NCBI GenBank assembly: GCA_019454045.1
Contig: SKCR01033646.1
Location: 372,001 to 436,000, forward strand
DNA length: 64,000 nt
Direction: 5' to 3'
Origin: Zanthoxylum bungeanum
Lineage: Eukaryota; Streptophyta; Magnoliopsida; Sapindales; Rutaceae
Position 1 is the stretch's first letter, and each line of letters begins with the position of its first letter. The notes beneath the pieces are model-generated. The model ran no database searches. It saw only the letters and a list, made by a program, of their open reading frames with translations, and was not told the origin of the DNA. The translations under genes were made by a program, and so were the position numbers. Shown here one piece after another: positions 10,561 through 21,117 of this stretch.

Positions 10561-12513
10561 AGTTTTAGCCATACACCTTGTAGTATGGATAATAGTATGA
10601 ACCAGATGTTTTATCATCCCATAAATGTCAAGTGGAACAATTGATCAAAAAACTTTATATGTGTCATGTTTAATGGCACTACCATTTGATGTCAACCTAC
10701 ATCCGGTCGAATGGACTCCTATATGATAGTCCAAAATAAAGGCTAAAAACCATCCTAGCTATGCCACCAACCAACCGAAGAGCAAACAAAAAGCCCAAGG
10801 TCAAGCGACAAGAAGAAGAATGGTGACAAAGAAGAAAATATCAGGCACGTGAATGTAGCATGGGTGAAAATGATTTCAATGTGAATGACACCATCAAGAG
10901 TGTTGTCGAGCAAACAAAAAGACCATCAGGGCTAGTCTCGCTTGTGATATTAACATGTGGAAGAATCATCTGTCGAATGGGCCATTTCTTTTTAGCTCTA
11001 CTTTTTCGCTTGTAATGTTCCTCTGCCGAGTGGAAAAGCCACATGAAACATGATAGGGATTGGAGGTATCTTGAAAATTGGACAATTTGTAATCCTCTTT
11101 GAGCCATGTATTTTTTATTTTATTTTTTACGTCAATGGGCTTCATGCATGTAGAGTCACCTCTGATATGTACTATCTTAGCAAGTTCCCATGCTGACTGT
11201 TTGTGATAGCTGCGCATAAAACTTTATTGAGTAGACCATTTTATGTTTGTCGAGTGGCATTTCCATCTGATGCCAAACCTATGTAGGCACCTCATCGAAT
11301 GGGATTTCTCACCTTTTAAGGGATTATCACCATGCTCCACGTGAGGCTGCTAACTGCTCTTAACATGTGTGAAGTCATGACTTCACGTTAAGCTGCTAAG
11401 AAATAAAGATAATTGCCATTTGCAAAAGTCAAAGCACATCACTACACAAGCTAGTGCCACATGGGGAAATTGCCATATATCATGCAAGCCAGCTAGCATG
11501 AGGAACTAGCTAGCAAGAGGACACGCAAGGAACTAGCTTTAACGTGTGTGAGCTTATGGGCTGTGCACTTGGGTTGCACGTTTGGCCCGGGCAGCTTGTA
11601 GGACAAGCATTCGGCTCAGCTTGGGCTCCCCATGCGCATGCATAAGGCCTTGCATTCACGGTCTGAATTGCAATTCTTTGCATGTGGACTGTGTTTGCCT
11701 TTTATTCAGCTGGTTGTTGTATAATCTGGTTTCTTACTCAGGTTTGATCTCATTTTGGGCTATTTGGCGTTGATAGGCCGGTCCAAATGGGTTTATTTTC
11801 CCATAGGCTGTTGGTTTTTGAATCGTCTCTATCATGGTCTTGTGTGAGCTCCTTCACGTGGCTCAGGTTTGATCGATGTGGGATGAGCGCATGGTTCCTC
11901 ACGGGCTGAGAGATTGCAAATGAGCTAGCAATCGTCTCCATCCTTTTTTTTTTTTTAGTAATAAGGGCCAGCTTTTCAGTATGGGCCGCTTCTCCTTGTT
12001 ATGGCTTTGATTGGGCCATGAAGTATTATGGGCTTACTTCCTTCAAAATACATGGTTCACGTGGGCTCAATCAAGCATAAATGCATGCAATATTTTGTTT
12101 TGTCGATGAGCCTTTTTTTTAGGGTAGTCTGACTTCAGGTAGGCTAGAGAGAATTGCTCTTTGAACTCCTGCATTTCTTGTTGTTTGGAAGAGTTGACTT
12201 GTTATGATCGATCGGCTGGAGAAATAATGTTGAATGCTTCTAAGAGATTGGACTAAATGATAAGATTTTTGGGATGACTTGTAGTCTCGTGCCTTTGAGT
12301 GGCTGATGAAAGAATTATGTTCCATATATTATTGGAGATTAGTACTTGAGTTTTATATGGCTCAATTTTCATCTTCCATTGATCGTAACTATTTTGTAGA
12401 GTGGCTATTTGTGCCACCACAGGGCCTGGTGTCTGTTCGTTGCTCGTAGTCATGGATAGTTATGCTTGTAAGGATTGTAGACTGAGGGATCTTTACTTGC
12501 TATGAATCGTTAA
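10561..12513 (-). other. 5' interior (leader side) of the non-coding element
   Basis: About 2 kb without recognisable protein coding. Short frames occur but none shows gag wording. Motifs like GTCGAGTGG and GTCGAATGG recur sparsely, as if the repeat array once extended further. Confidence 0.55.
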
Positions 12514-12532
12514 GGCCCCACGGTGGGCGCCA
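12514..12532 (-). other. Primer binding site of the non-coding element
   Basis: The minus strand reads TGGCGCCCACCGTGGGGCC, three bases after the LTR end. TGGCGCC is the tRNA 3'-end complement used by many Tat/Athila-type and related plant elements. It fixes the right LTR as the 5' LTR. Confidence 0.85.
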
Positions 12533-12535
12533 AAT

Positions 12536-13150
12536 TGTGGATGCTGGATTTCGGCCGAGGTCCACAATCAGAATTTGTAGGTTGGGGGCACTAGCGATCC
12601 TGCAAGACAAAGGTAGAGTGAGCGGGAGTAGACTGCCCACCGGTGTGGTGGGTTCCGGGGGCACTCCGACGCTCAAGTCAGTAGTATGAAATGAGCAGTA
12701 AATATGTAAATGTGAAAGCAAGGTTTGATGTTAACTTGAACTCTTTGGTTTGTCGTGAGGGCGGTGGTAAGTGTTTGAGAGGATGGAGTGCTCTGAGAGA
12801 GCTAGTGTTAGAGAGCAGAGACTTGTAAGAAAGAAGTCCAGATTTTTCTCTTGTTTCTTGAATTGTGTTGCTATTTATAGATGAAAAGGATCGTCTTTGG
12901 CAGCTGGCATAAGTCCCACAACGTGCCCAGACATTTGATAAAAGTTTGAGCATGTGAGAATATGCATTGTGTTAGGCAAAGTGGGGAAAGATGGTTGATA
13001 TAATTAAGAGGTTTTGTCCTTAAGCTTCTGGCTCAATTGTAATCCAATAATACAGAATTCTTTGGGCCTGGTATTTACTTTCGGGCCTTGTATACTATTG
13101 GGTTTGAGGTGAAAGACGGTTTTGTCCTCGGCCCAATTTTTGCCCGTACA
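12536..13150 (-). repeat. 5' LTR of the non-coding element (615 bp)
   Basis: Pairs with 7321-7915. A TATA box lies on the minus strand near 12871-12880. Confidence 0.88.
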
Positions 13151-13159
13151 GTCACATAC

Positions 13160-13815
13160 CTCAAAAGTCAAACGTAATGTCGCCATCTCCTCAAACATCC
13201 CCTGTTTAGCTCTCAGAACATGCAGTTTACCCACGTTCTTCCTACTGAGTGCGTCAGCAACTACATTGGCCTTTCCTGGATGGTAATTAATAGTATAATC
13301 ATAATCACTGAGGAACTCCATCCAACACCTCTGCCTCAAATTCAACTATCTCTCAGTGGGAATATATTTCAGGCTCTTATGGTCGGTATAAATCTCGCAC
13401 TTGGCACCATATAGATAATGCCTCCAAATCTTAAGAGCATGCACAATCGTTGCCAACTCCAGATCATGGGTGGGATAATTCTTCTCATGAGTCTTCAACT
13501 ATCTCGAAGCATACGCGATCACTCTCCCCTACTGCATCAATACACATCCTAATCACTGATGTGATGCATCCGTATAAACCACATATCCATCAAGTCCAGA
13601 CGGTAGAGTGGGTACCGGTGCAGTAGTCAATTTCTCATTCAGAATCTGGAAGCTCCTCTCACAATCGCCAGTCCACACAAATGGCATTTCCTTTCTCGTC
13701 AACTGAGTCATCGAAGCAACAATAATAGAGAAATCCCGAATAAAGCGACGGTAGTAGCCCGCTAACCCCAAGAAGCTTCGGACCTCTGTCGCCGTCCTTG
13801 GTCTCTCCCATTTCA
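13160..13815 (-). pseudogene. RNase H and RT thumb (gypsy pol fragment)
   Basis: The minus strand reads [14 protein letters not shown] (RT thumb and connection), then the RNase H start with VVYTDASHQ (first catalytic aspartate), then a [13 protein letters not shown] helix with the glutamate, then YTDHKSL with another aspartate. It ends with [20 protein letters not shown] and ALSRK, which marks the RNase H end. Several in-frame stops interrupt it, after DASHQ, in the VLMQ region, before LKTHEK and before LNLRQRC. It is cut at 13151 by the nested element; the tether to integrase continues at 7320. Confidence 0.9.
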
Positions 13816-13819
13816 GAAC

Positions 13820-14620
13820 TGCTGACCTTATGCGGATCTATATAGATACCCTCTCATGAGATGATGTGGCCCATAAATACCACTCTGTCCAGCCAAAACT
13901 CACATTTGGAGAACTTGGCATACAATTGCTCTCTTCATAAAATATTCAATATCAACCGAATGTGCTGCTCGTGATCGATCCAAGAGGGCGAATACACAAG
14001 GATGTCATCAATGAACACCACAACGAACTTATCCAAGTATGGCTGGAACACTCTATTCATCAAACCCATTAACGTTGCAGGTGCATTAGTAAATCTGAAT
14101 GGCATCATTAAGAACTCATAATGTACGTATCTAGTGCGGAAAGTAGTTTTCAAAATATCCACGTCTCGAATCCTCATCTGATGATATCCCGATCGCATAT
14201 CAATTTTTGAAAATACCGAGGCTCCCTGAAGTTGATCAAATAAATCATCTATATGAGGCAACAGATACCGGTTCTTAACCGTTACCTTATTGAGCTGATG
14301 ATAATCGATACACAATCTTAAAGTCCCATCATTCTTTTTCACAAACAATATTGGTGCTCCCCAAGGTGAAACACTGGGCCGAATAAATCATCGATCTAAC
14401 AGCTCTTGCAACTGTTCTTTCAGCTCCTTCATCTCTGCTAGGGCCATACGGTATGGAGTTATCGAAATAGGGGCAGTGCCAGACATCAGATCTATAGTGA
14501 ACTGTAGGTCTCTACGTGGAGGCAATCCAGGTAACTCATCAGGAAACACGTCATGGTACTCCCTCACAACTGGAATATCCGCTATCTGCGTCGATCCATC
14601 TTCCTCCATTGTAGCAATAC
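13820..14620 (-). pseudogene. Reverse transcriptase core (gypsy pol fragment)
   Basis: Key RT signatures are present on the minus strand: LPGLPPRRDLQFTIDL and PYRMALAEMKELKEQLQELL, then [33 protein letters not shown], and the catalytic box FIDDILVYS at about 14000-14030. An in-frame TGA at 14388-14390 sits where most relatives have the lysine-glycine of the GFIRPS motif. Another stop at about 13935 and a frameshift near 13840 follow. The enzyme is clearly inactive as encoded. Confidence 0.92.
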
Positions 14621-14624
14621 TCGC

Positions 14625-15100
14625 TAAAAATCCTTTACACCCCTGTCTGATCATTCTACAAGCCGACATATCAGAAATGATAGGCGCCATAATCTGACTA
14701 CGATCACTGACTACCTTGAATTCCACGTCATCTGACTTAAACCTCACTTCATTGCCGCTACAATCGATAACGGCTCCATGAGCTATCTGCCAATCCATCC
14801 CTAAAATCAGACCGAAGTCCTCCATCTCTAACGGGTAAAGTACAACTGAGAGTTGTCTCCCCTCAATCTCTACACTCAATCCTTGTATATTGTATCTATC
14901 CTGATGTTATTTCCCGAAGGAAGGCTCACAATCAAAGGAATCATGTTGGACTCCGCTACACTACCCAAACAACGAATACAAGCAGTGGCAACAAAAGAAT
15001 GTGTGGAACCCGTATCAAAAAGAGCTCGGACAAGAGTACCTGATACTCGAACTATACCGGATACAACATTACCACCATCATGTACCTCATGTTCTGTCAT
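14625..15100 (-). pseudogene. Aspartic protease (gypsy pol fragment)
   Basis: The minus strand has VRALFDTGSTHSFVA with the catalytic DTG-type aspartate, and about 60 residues later the flap and LGMDW motif (FGLILGMDWQIAHGAVIDC). A one-base frameshift near 14876 separates the two halves. The gag-side linker before it contains RGRGRG-like and serine-rich sequence. Confidence 0.9.
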
Positions 15101-15300
15101 GGAAAAAACTCGTCATCTGTCAGCATCAGGTGCACTATATGTCTGAGATGTCTGTCCTCTACCACCATATGCTCCACTCGGATTCCCTCTGCCTCTGCCC
15201 TGTGGAAAACCTGAGCCTCACCCACGACTACTACCAGAACTGGTCCCTCTACCACGTCCTGCTGTCACTGATCCTCCTGCTGGTTGATCAACTCCTCGAG

Positions 15301-16634
15301 ATCCATCACCAGTGGCACAATCTCTGACTAAATGTCCAACCTGCTGACACTCATAACATCTCTTTGCCCTGTTACATTATATGCTGATATGTCTCTCCTG
15401 ACCACAATTATAACATCGACGTGTGCTAGTCGGTCGAGATGCTACACTCGTTGCACTCTGATCAACAGATGGTACTGTGCCTCTACTATAGACCTGCTCA
15501 GTCCGACCCCCACAGAACTGTCCTCTAGGAGGTGCACTCTATGTGCCTCTAGGTGGTACCCCACTGTGTCTCGGCTGTGGAGAATATTGTCTACTATTAG
15601 GTCTGCCCTGTCTGCCATCATAAACCTCATCATGCCCCATATTCCTGCTGTCTCGGAAGGCTGCTATGTTCTCTCTCTTGACCCTGATGTCACTCTCTGC
15701 AATCATAGCTCGGTTAACTAGTAATGTATATGGCAGCTTCCTCAAAATCGAGATCCGTGACCTAATCTCAGCCCGCCCTTGAACTTCTCACATTTGTCTT
15801 CTTCTCGCCGAATTAACTCTGGGTAATACCGGGATAGGGAAATCATCCACCTTTCATACTTTATCACTGTCTCTGATGGTCCATGAACCATATGCTCAAA
15901 TCGACGAAGATGCTCACTACGATAGACATAAGAGAAATACTTCTCATTGAAGGCTTCTTCGAACATATCCCATGTGATATACTGAGGTCTTCTAAGATCA
16001 TCAGCTCTCTAATAATCTGGTGCTCTAAGTCTATCTGTCAGCATAGTCTCAGTGTGCTTCCACCAGGTCTCTGCCCCACCTCTCATCATAAAGGCAGCAA
16101 ACCTCACATTCTCTTGATCTTTCAAGTCTAGCACACTGAATATATGCTCAATATCATTCTTCCATTTCTCAGCAGCAAGGGGATCAGTTGTATCATGAAA
16201 CTGGGGAGGCCTCAAATTAAGAAACTGGTCTAGCTTGGTCGTACTACCACCGCTGCTCGAAGGTACATTAGCCACTGGTCCTCTGGAAACCATCTGTGCA
16301 ACAGCATCAATAAACCTCCCCAAAATATCTTCTAGATTAGTGGCAGTCGGTGGAACTGAAGGAGCAACATGAGTAATATCAGGTGCAACCGGAGGAGCTG
16401 GGTCAGGTGCAGCTGTAGGAATAGCGGTGGGGGCAGTTATCGAAACTACTAGATGTATGCGTCGAGAACCTTTGCCAACCTCAAAAATCGGTGGAACACC
16501 AGATGAAGCTACATCTGGCTCGGGATCAACATGCTGAGTCTGAGGTCTCTCAATATTAAGCTCTGACACTCTTGCGTATCGTCGAGCTCTCCCTCTCCCA
16601 CGCTGAGTACAGTACCACGGCCACGTCCATACAT
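15301..16634 (-). pseudogene. gag polyprotein remnant with CCHC knuckle
   Basis: From the first plausible ATG (16634) a basic GRGRG-type start is followed by a frameshift into the long frame 16569-16009. That frame has a proline-rich linker (about residues 45-80) and then the Retrotrans_gag capsid region, with FLNLRPPQFHDTTDPLAAEK and FAAFMMRGGAETWW. The capsid continues in other frames at 15966-15742 and 15745-15539. The zinc knuckle CYECQQVGHLVRDC (C-x2-C-x4-H-x4-C) lies at about 15319-15362. Stops and frameshifts split it into at least four parts. Confidence 0.9.
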
Positions 16635-16683
16635 TTTTCTACAAATACAAAACTATTATTTAATACCCTCAACTAATGCAAGA

Positions 16684-16695
16684 TGTTTGATACCA
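16684..16695 (-). other. Primer binding site of the Tekay-like element
   Basis: The minus strand reads TGGTATCAAACA, five bases inside the 5' LTR. It is one or a few changes from TGGTATCAGAGC, the initiator-methionine tRNA complement usual for chromoviruses. Confidence 0.8.
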
Positions 16696-16700
16696 AAATT

Positions 16701-18613
16701 TATCACGACCCCTCCCTAGAGCGGGCCCAACCCTAGAAAGAGGTCCGCGAATCATTTCAGCTCGAGCACCTATATGTCATGCAATTGAACCAAAAGTTCG
16801 CAAGAAATATAATATCTTATAAAATACAATCCAAATAAATCCCAATAAGTGCTTACACCACAATAAATGTCTGAAAACATGAAAGTCATCCTAAATGTCC
16901 TATCTCAAAGCCAAAAGAAATGTCTGGACCAACCCAACTGACGGCTGTGACAAACGAGTCAAATCATGGTACTGATACTGCTACTGTTGTGTTGGCGAAC
17001 TACCTGAGATGTTTGGGAAATGAGGGTAAGCTTAAACATCTCAGTAAGTAAAAACACTCATACTCTAAAAATGACCTCACCCACAAAATATATATATATA
17101 AAATATGATAGTGAATATATGAAAATAACAGTTAATATATATAACAGCTAACTCAGGAAAAACATACTCATAACAACACATCTCAATCAAACAAGGTTTG
17201 CTATCCGGATTCGGTATAATAATGGATTGAAACCATTGGGAGAGTCCCTCTCTTACCCCCAAGGTTTCCCATCATATAATCCCGCATAAATGTGCAAGAG
17301 GGGGATTTAACCACACGCCTCTGCTAATCTCGCATAAATCTCACATAATCTCGCATATCCGACCATTATCATACTAAATCCGGTAGCATAACAACAATCT
17401 CACACAACATCCAATACAACTCATCTCATCGCATTTCATCCATCAACTCATCTCAAAATCACATAGTACTCAATACTTCAATTCATATTACAAATATACA
17501 ATTTATATCTCAAATTAGTATTCACCATTTATGTTCTCATGCTATCAATTTTTCAATCAATTTTTCCAACATACATATATAAGTATATATCTATATTATA
17601 TTACGTAACTCACATATCAAACATCAATAAAAAAACATTTATGTTAAGAGAATCATCATACTTTGTACTTACCTCAATCTACGCAAAAATCTCTATATCT
17701 ATATGTCCTCGCTAAAATCTAGAAAAATTGTAAAATTACGATCAGGTCCCTATATTTTACCAATATTATGATTTTACCCATAAACTTTCTAAATTTACAA
17801 TTTAACCCCAATACTCTCCAATATTATCGATTTAGTCATAAAACTTCCAATTATCTCATATTACTCACTAAAAAATCAGAACTCACCCATTTAGGTCCCT
17901 AAACATGCCAAACTTCGAATAAGTCCAAAACTTTCAAAATCTTACAAATACACCCATAAAACTGTAAAGTATAACATACCGAGCTCCAAAGACTTCAGAA
18001 TTTCAGAACGAGGTGGTCCACGGACAATACACACCACCAGGATCACAACGGCAGTGGAGGAAATGGTTGATGCTCGACGATCACCGATGAACGATCGAAC
18101 ATCATTAACTCTCGTTCTAGGCTTGTTTCATGACAACCGAAGGTCCGAATTGGGCAAACAAGGTGTCTAACCCGCGTATCTCGACGAGGGGAAGATTCTG
18201 GTCCGGGAGGTTTCGGTCACGCACGGCGACGCATGGGGCGCGTGAAGCGACGGCGAGGAGGCGCGTGAGAAGGAATCCGGCGATCGGACCGGCGGCGTTG
18301 GCTTCGTCTCGGCGAGAGGGTTCTCCTGATGTGGTCACTTGCCGGAAAAGGTGACCGGAAGATGATGAACAAGCCTTTCTCTCTCCAGCCCACACTTTCT
18401 CTCTCTTCTGCGTTTTCTCTCTCTACTGGTTCTGTGTTTTCTTTCACTACGGATCTGTTTCTCTCTCTAACAGATTATTGGTTTCCGGAAAATTATCTCT
18501 GATAAACCACTTCTCTCAATTACTTCACACCAAGTATACACAGATTCAAAAGAATAGTTAAGGATTGTTATTAATTTGAATAATGAAAGATAATATAGAG
18601 ACATGGTCTCACA
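16701..18613 (-). repeat. 5' LTR of the Tekay-like element (1913 bp)
   Basis: It pairs with 1034-2687. The terminal TG on the plus reading is mutated to TA (TATCACGACC). It is longer than its partner because the partner lost about 600 bp (17139-17745 equivalent) to the foreign segment. A small AT-rich region (17450-17700) and a GC-rich part (18170-18330) are present. A third, inverted copy lies at 58376-60275. Confidence 0.88.
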
Positions 18614-18618
18614 TATTC

Positions 18619-19150
18619 AACATCTACATCCTTGCTATATGTTACAGAAACTCTCACACATTAATAATTTAAAATATAAATTCCGAACAACTCTCCACTC
18701 TTAATTTATTTATTTATTTTGTGTTTGAGTTATAATCATGAATTTTAACAAAATATTATAGGATCGCGTTATCTAAACACGTGATGATATGGAAAACAAC
18801 CCCGCTTAATCATTACAATATCATTTAACTATATTATTTTTTATACGTGTCTACAATAAATTGGGGATGAAAGAGACCGGGGGTGACCAAAATCCAAAAT
18901 AATCTGATTACGCCTCGTGATAAACATGGGTGCTGTAAAAAGACAAAAGCTGGCATTGTCAAACACTAGCACAATTAATTTGTGGTATAATATCATTTTT
19001 TTTTTCTTTTTTGGAAAAATGAGAAGGAATATAATTATTGGAGGGCCGTAAATAGATTTCAATATCATCACATCCCACAATTAATGACATGATCTAGCTC
19101 TTCTTTCACTTGAATTTATATTATTTTTTTGTATAACAAGAATCCAACAT
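18619..19150. other. Intergenic sequence without recognised features
   Basis: AT-rich, with no credible coding and no terminal repeats seen. Confidence 0.45.
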
Positions 19151-19154
19151 TAGT

Positions 19155-19295
19155 TTTTTTTTTTTTTCCTTTTGGTTTGTTGTTTGTTGTTTTTTTTTTT
19201 TTTTGGAATTATTGAAAATTCTGTAGTTAAATCCCTCATTTCAGGACTTAAGCAGAGTAAGTAAAATACTCGGCTGTCTCAGACTTGAGAATTCG
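19155..19295 (-). mobile_element. 3' fragment of a tRNA-derived SINE
   Basis: T runs at 19153-19167 and 19191-19204 represent the inverted A-tail. The following 19205-19290 aligns with the body of the SINE at 20745-20919, including the GGAGTAGGTAA-like and CGGCTGTC-like parts. The tRNA-like head with the B box is missing. Confidence 0.55.
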
Positions 19296-19369
19296 GGGTT
19301 ATCCTAAGTTCCGACCCTATGCAGAATTATAAACAATAAGCAGGACAAGTCCTGATTACTGTAACTATG

Positions 19370-20340
19370 GAATAGAAACATGCAATTTCTAAATCAACCA
19401 ACTAAAAAAATATGCTGCAAATGTAAAAACAATAACAATAATTAAAGCAGCAAATATAATCAATCACACAAAATTCAACACAATAATTTTGGTGACGAAG
19501 TGGAAAACTCTTCCGAGTAAAAAAACCACTCCGGGTATAGGCTACCACCCGAATCCACTATATCAAGAAAAACTTACAGCGATGGTCAAGACCTATGGTG
19601 GCAACTCCACCGACTCAAGTACCTCTATACTGCAAGAACTCAAGGAATTCCTCAAGCCCGCGACCCACAGTTTTCTTCAGAACCTCTGAAGTCTCTGAGT
19701 AGATTATATCACCAATTGACGCCAGAACTCCGACTACCAAAACTCCTCCTAAATAACTCTAAAGGATTAAGGATTTTGGGTTATGTTGTGTTGAAGGTTT
19801 ATCAAAGAAAGATTCACACCATTAATAGAGAAGACAAGAAGATGAAGAAGTCTTCAATGGTGGAATCAAAGAGAGTTGAAAGCTTTGTGAGATTTAGGCT
19901 CAAGGGAAAAGTGTTTCAGCTCTTTCAACTCATGGGGAATGGCGGCTAAGTGTTATATTTATAGGTAGGGTGAAAAGCTAGGGTTTTGCATGCCAAAAAC
20001 GCGTTCAGATCGCAGTCGCGTTCGAACGGTTACTCAAACGCAACACGAACGCGCCCTTTCTGTGAAGACTCGTTCGAACGCCACTCGAATGCACAACGAA
20101 CATATGCTCTCTGAAATGATCTCGTTCGAACCCACAAAGAACGTGACTCGAACATTTGCTCTCTGGAATTCCCGTTCGAACCCAATAAAGAACATGCCAC
20201 TAACGCCACACGTTCGACCCCAATAACGAACGCAGCACCAACGCCAATCGTTCGAACACTGCAAAGAACGCACCACGAACGCATGTCTGATGCACAGCAG
20301 CCAAAAACCAGTCCAATTGCACAAAGATCTTCATGATAAA
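19370..20340 (-). mobile_element. LTR-like relic, probably of a copia-type element
   Basis: The stretch has an LTR-like make-up on the minus strand. A palindrome-rich upstream part (19990-20284) is followed by a TATA box (TATAAATATAA at 19953-19963, minus) and then a transcribed-type region. That region resembles copia LTRs, with ACGAAGTGGAAAACTC near 19490-19510 in plus reading. No partner LTR, PBS or TSD was found, so the boundaries are uncertain. Confidence 0.4.
19990..20284. repeat. Cluster of CGTTCGAACG-type palindromes
   Basis: TTCGAA with CG flanks recurs about every 30-45 bp, for example near 20020, 20070, 20125, 20175 and 20247. Related half motifs CGAACGC, CGAATGC and CGTTCGAC lie between them. 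Open frames here are a by-product of the repeated unit and are not treated as genes. Confidence 0.7.
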
Positions 20341-20398
20341 TTACAACTCAATTGAACTTGTTTTGTCACGGATATAAACCAATAAAACTGGAACTAAC

Positions 20399-20488
20399 AA
20401 GACTCTTATAAGAAATAATCATTCTGGATTCGAACCTAGGACCTCAATGTGAAATTCTAAACCATACACCACCAAATCACGTCCATTA
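20399..20488 (-). mobile_element. 5' (tRNA-like) fragment of the SINE family
   Basis: It aligns with the tRNA-like part of the SINE at 20745-20919. The B box appears inverted as GGATTCGAACC at about 20428, and the A box region as CACCACCAAATCAC. The A-rich tail and the body are missing. Confidence 0.6.
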
Positions 20489-20744
20489 CGACTGTTAAAT
20501 TTTTATATCTAAACTAACTATCAACTAATTTTGTATCTAAGTCCAGAGGAGGTAGCTACTACGATTGGTAGGCCAGTAGTCTTATATCCTCCAAGTAAAT
20601 TTAAGGTTATAATAGTAAGACTCGTGTGTGTCAGGTTTTTTTTAAAAAACAAAAAATTATGTGTCCAGAAGAGAAATATATTTATAGACCATATAACTCT
20701 ATCTAAGATTGAGTTATTGAAAGATTTTTTTTTTCTTTTTTATT
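20489..20744. other. Intergenic sequence upstream of the MYB gene
   Basis: No recognised element. A short open frame here has no convincing protein features and ends in phenylalanine runs from the T tract. Confidence 0.45.
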
Positions 20745-20919
20745 ATTTTTTTTTTTTTTGAAACGATGGAACCCCGCCACCAAACCACCCATTCTGGGCT
20801 GCGGCGCAGGTAAGACCACCGGCTGTCCCAGGCTCTTACAAGAAGTGCACCCTCTGGATTCGAACCCAGAACCTCAAGGTGAGATCCTGGACCCTACACC
20901 ACCAAGCCACACCCCTTAG
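20745..20919 (-). mobile_element. tRNA-derived SINE, full-length type
   Basis: T run at the left (inverted A tail), then the body (ACCCATTCTGGGCTGCGGCG), then the inverted B box GGATTCGAACCC and the inverted A box ACCACCAAGCCACACC. It closely matches 22607-22801 in the other orientation. It sits about 200 bp upstream of the MYB start codon, so it could lie in the promoter. No clean TSD was found. Confidence 0.82.
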
Positions 20920-21053
20920 GGACAAGTTAGTTATATGTGAAAAATACTCCAATATATATATTGGAGCTTTCTTTGAACCTACCCGATCAATATGACTAAT
21001 TTTGGCACGTTGGTATAATATTCAAATTGATTGTATCAAAAGGACGTACTTTC

Positions 21054-21062
21054 CATAAATAG
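21054..21062 (+). promoter_or_regulatory. Possible TATA box of the MYB gene
   Basis: ATAAATAGG lies about 60 nt upstream of the ATG, at a distance that would give a short 5' leader. It is only a single motif in AT-rich DNA, so confidence is low. Confidence 0.35.
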
Positions 21063-21117
21063 GTCTGAGCTAAGGATTCGAACACAGTGCAGAGAAAGAG
21101 AGAGTGAGTATAAAAAA

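Larger units (their letters stand above)
7321..13150 (-). mobile_element. Non-autonomous LTR retrotransposon with a non-coding, repeat-filled interior
   Basis: The LTRs (7321-7915 and 12536-13150) start TGTGGATGCTGG and end CCCGTACA in plus-strand reading. They are flanked by an imperfect TSD, GTCAT (7316-7320) and GTCAC (13151-13155). The PBS beside the right LTR puts the element on the minus strand. The 4.6-kb interior has no gag or pol that I can recognise and is dominated by degenerate tandem repeats between about 8150 and 10560. It fits the class of large retrotransposon derivatives (LARDs). It sits inside the Tekay-like integrase/RNase H boundary region. Confidence 0.88.
1034..18613 (-). 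mobile_element. Degraded Ty3/gypsy chromovirus (Tekay/Del-like) with nested insertions
   Basis: The element has an LTR at each end, and TSD TATTC lies at 1029-1033 and 18614-18618. Read on the minus strand it runs 5' LTR (16701-18613), PBS, gag, protease, reverse transcriptase, RNase H, integrase, chromodomain, 3' LTR (1034-2687). The order protease-RT-RNaseH-IN and the C-terminal chromodomain place it in the chromoviruses; wording of the RT, integrase and chromodomain is closest to what I know of the Tekay/Del clade. Two other elements sit in its integrase (3606-6799 and 7321-13150). Removing them leaves about 8.6 kb including LTRs. Multiple stops and frameshifts make it defective. Confidence 0.9.

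Noticed and set aside
15001..15721. Plus-strand open frames of 108 and 129 codons
   Set aside because: They lie opposite the gag/protease region and show no domain; the minus strand has the zinc knuckle and DTG motif.
20531..20761. Plus-strand 76-codon frame
   Set aside because: Ends in a poly-phenylalanine run made by the SINE T tract; no domain or neighbour support.
21031..21117. In-frame upstream ATG extending the MYB protein by 29 residues
   Set aside because: The extension is upstream of or overlapping the likely TATA box and has no similarity to MYB N-termini, which begin close to the R2 repeat.
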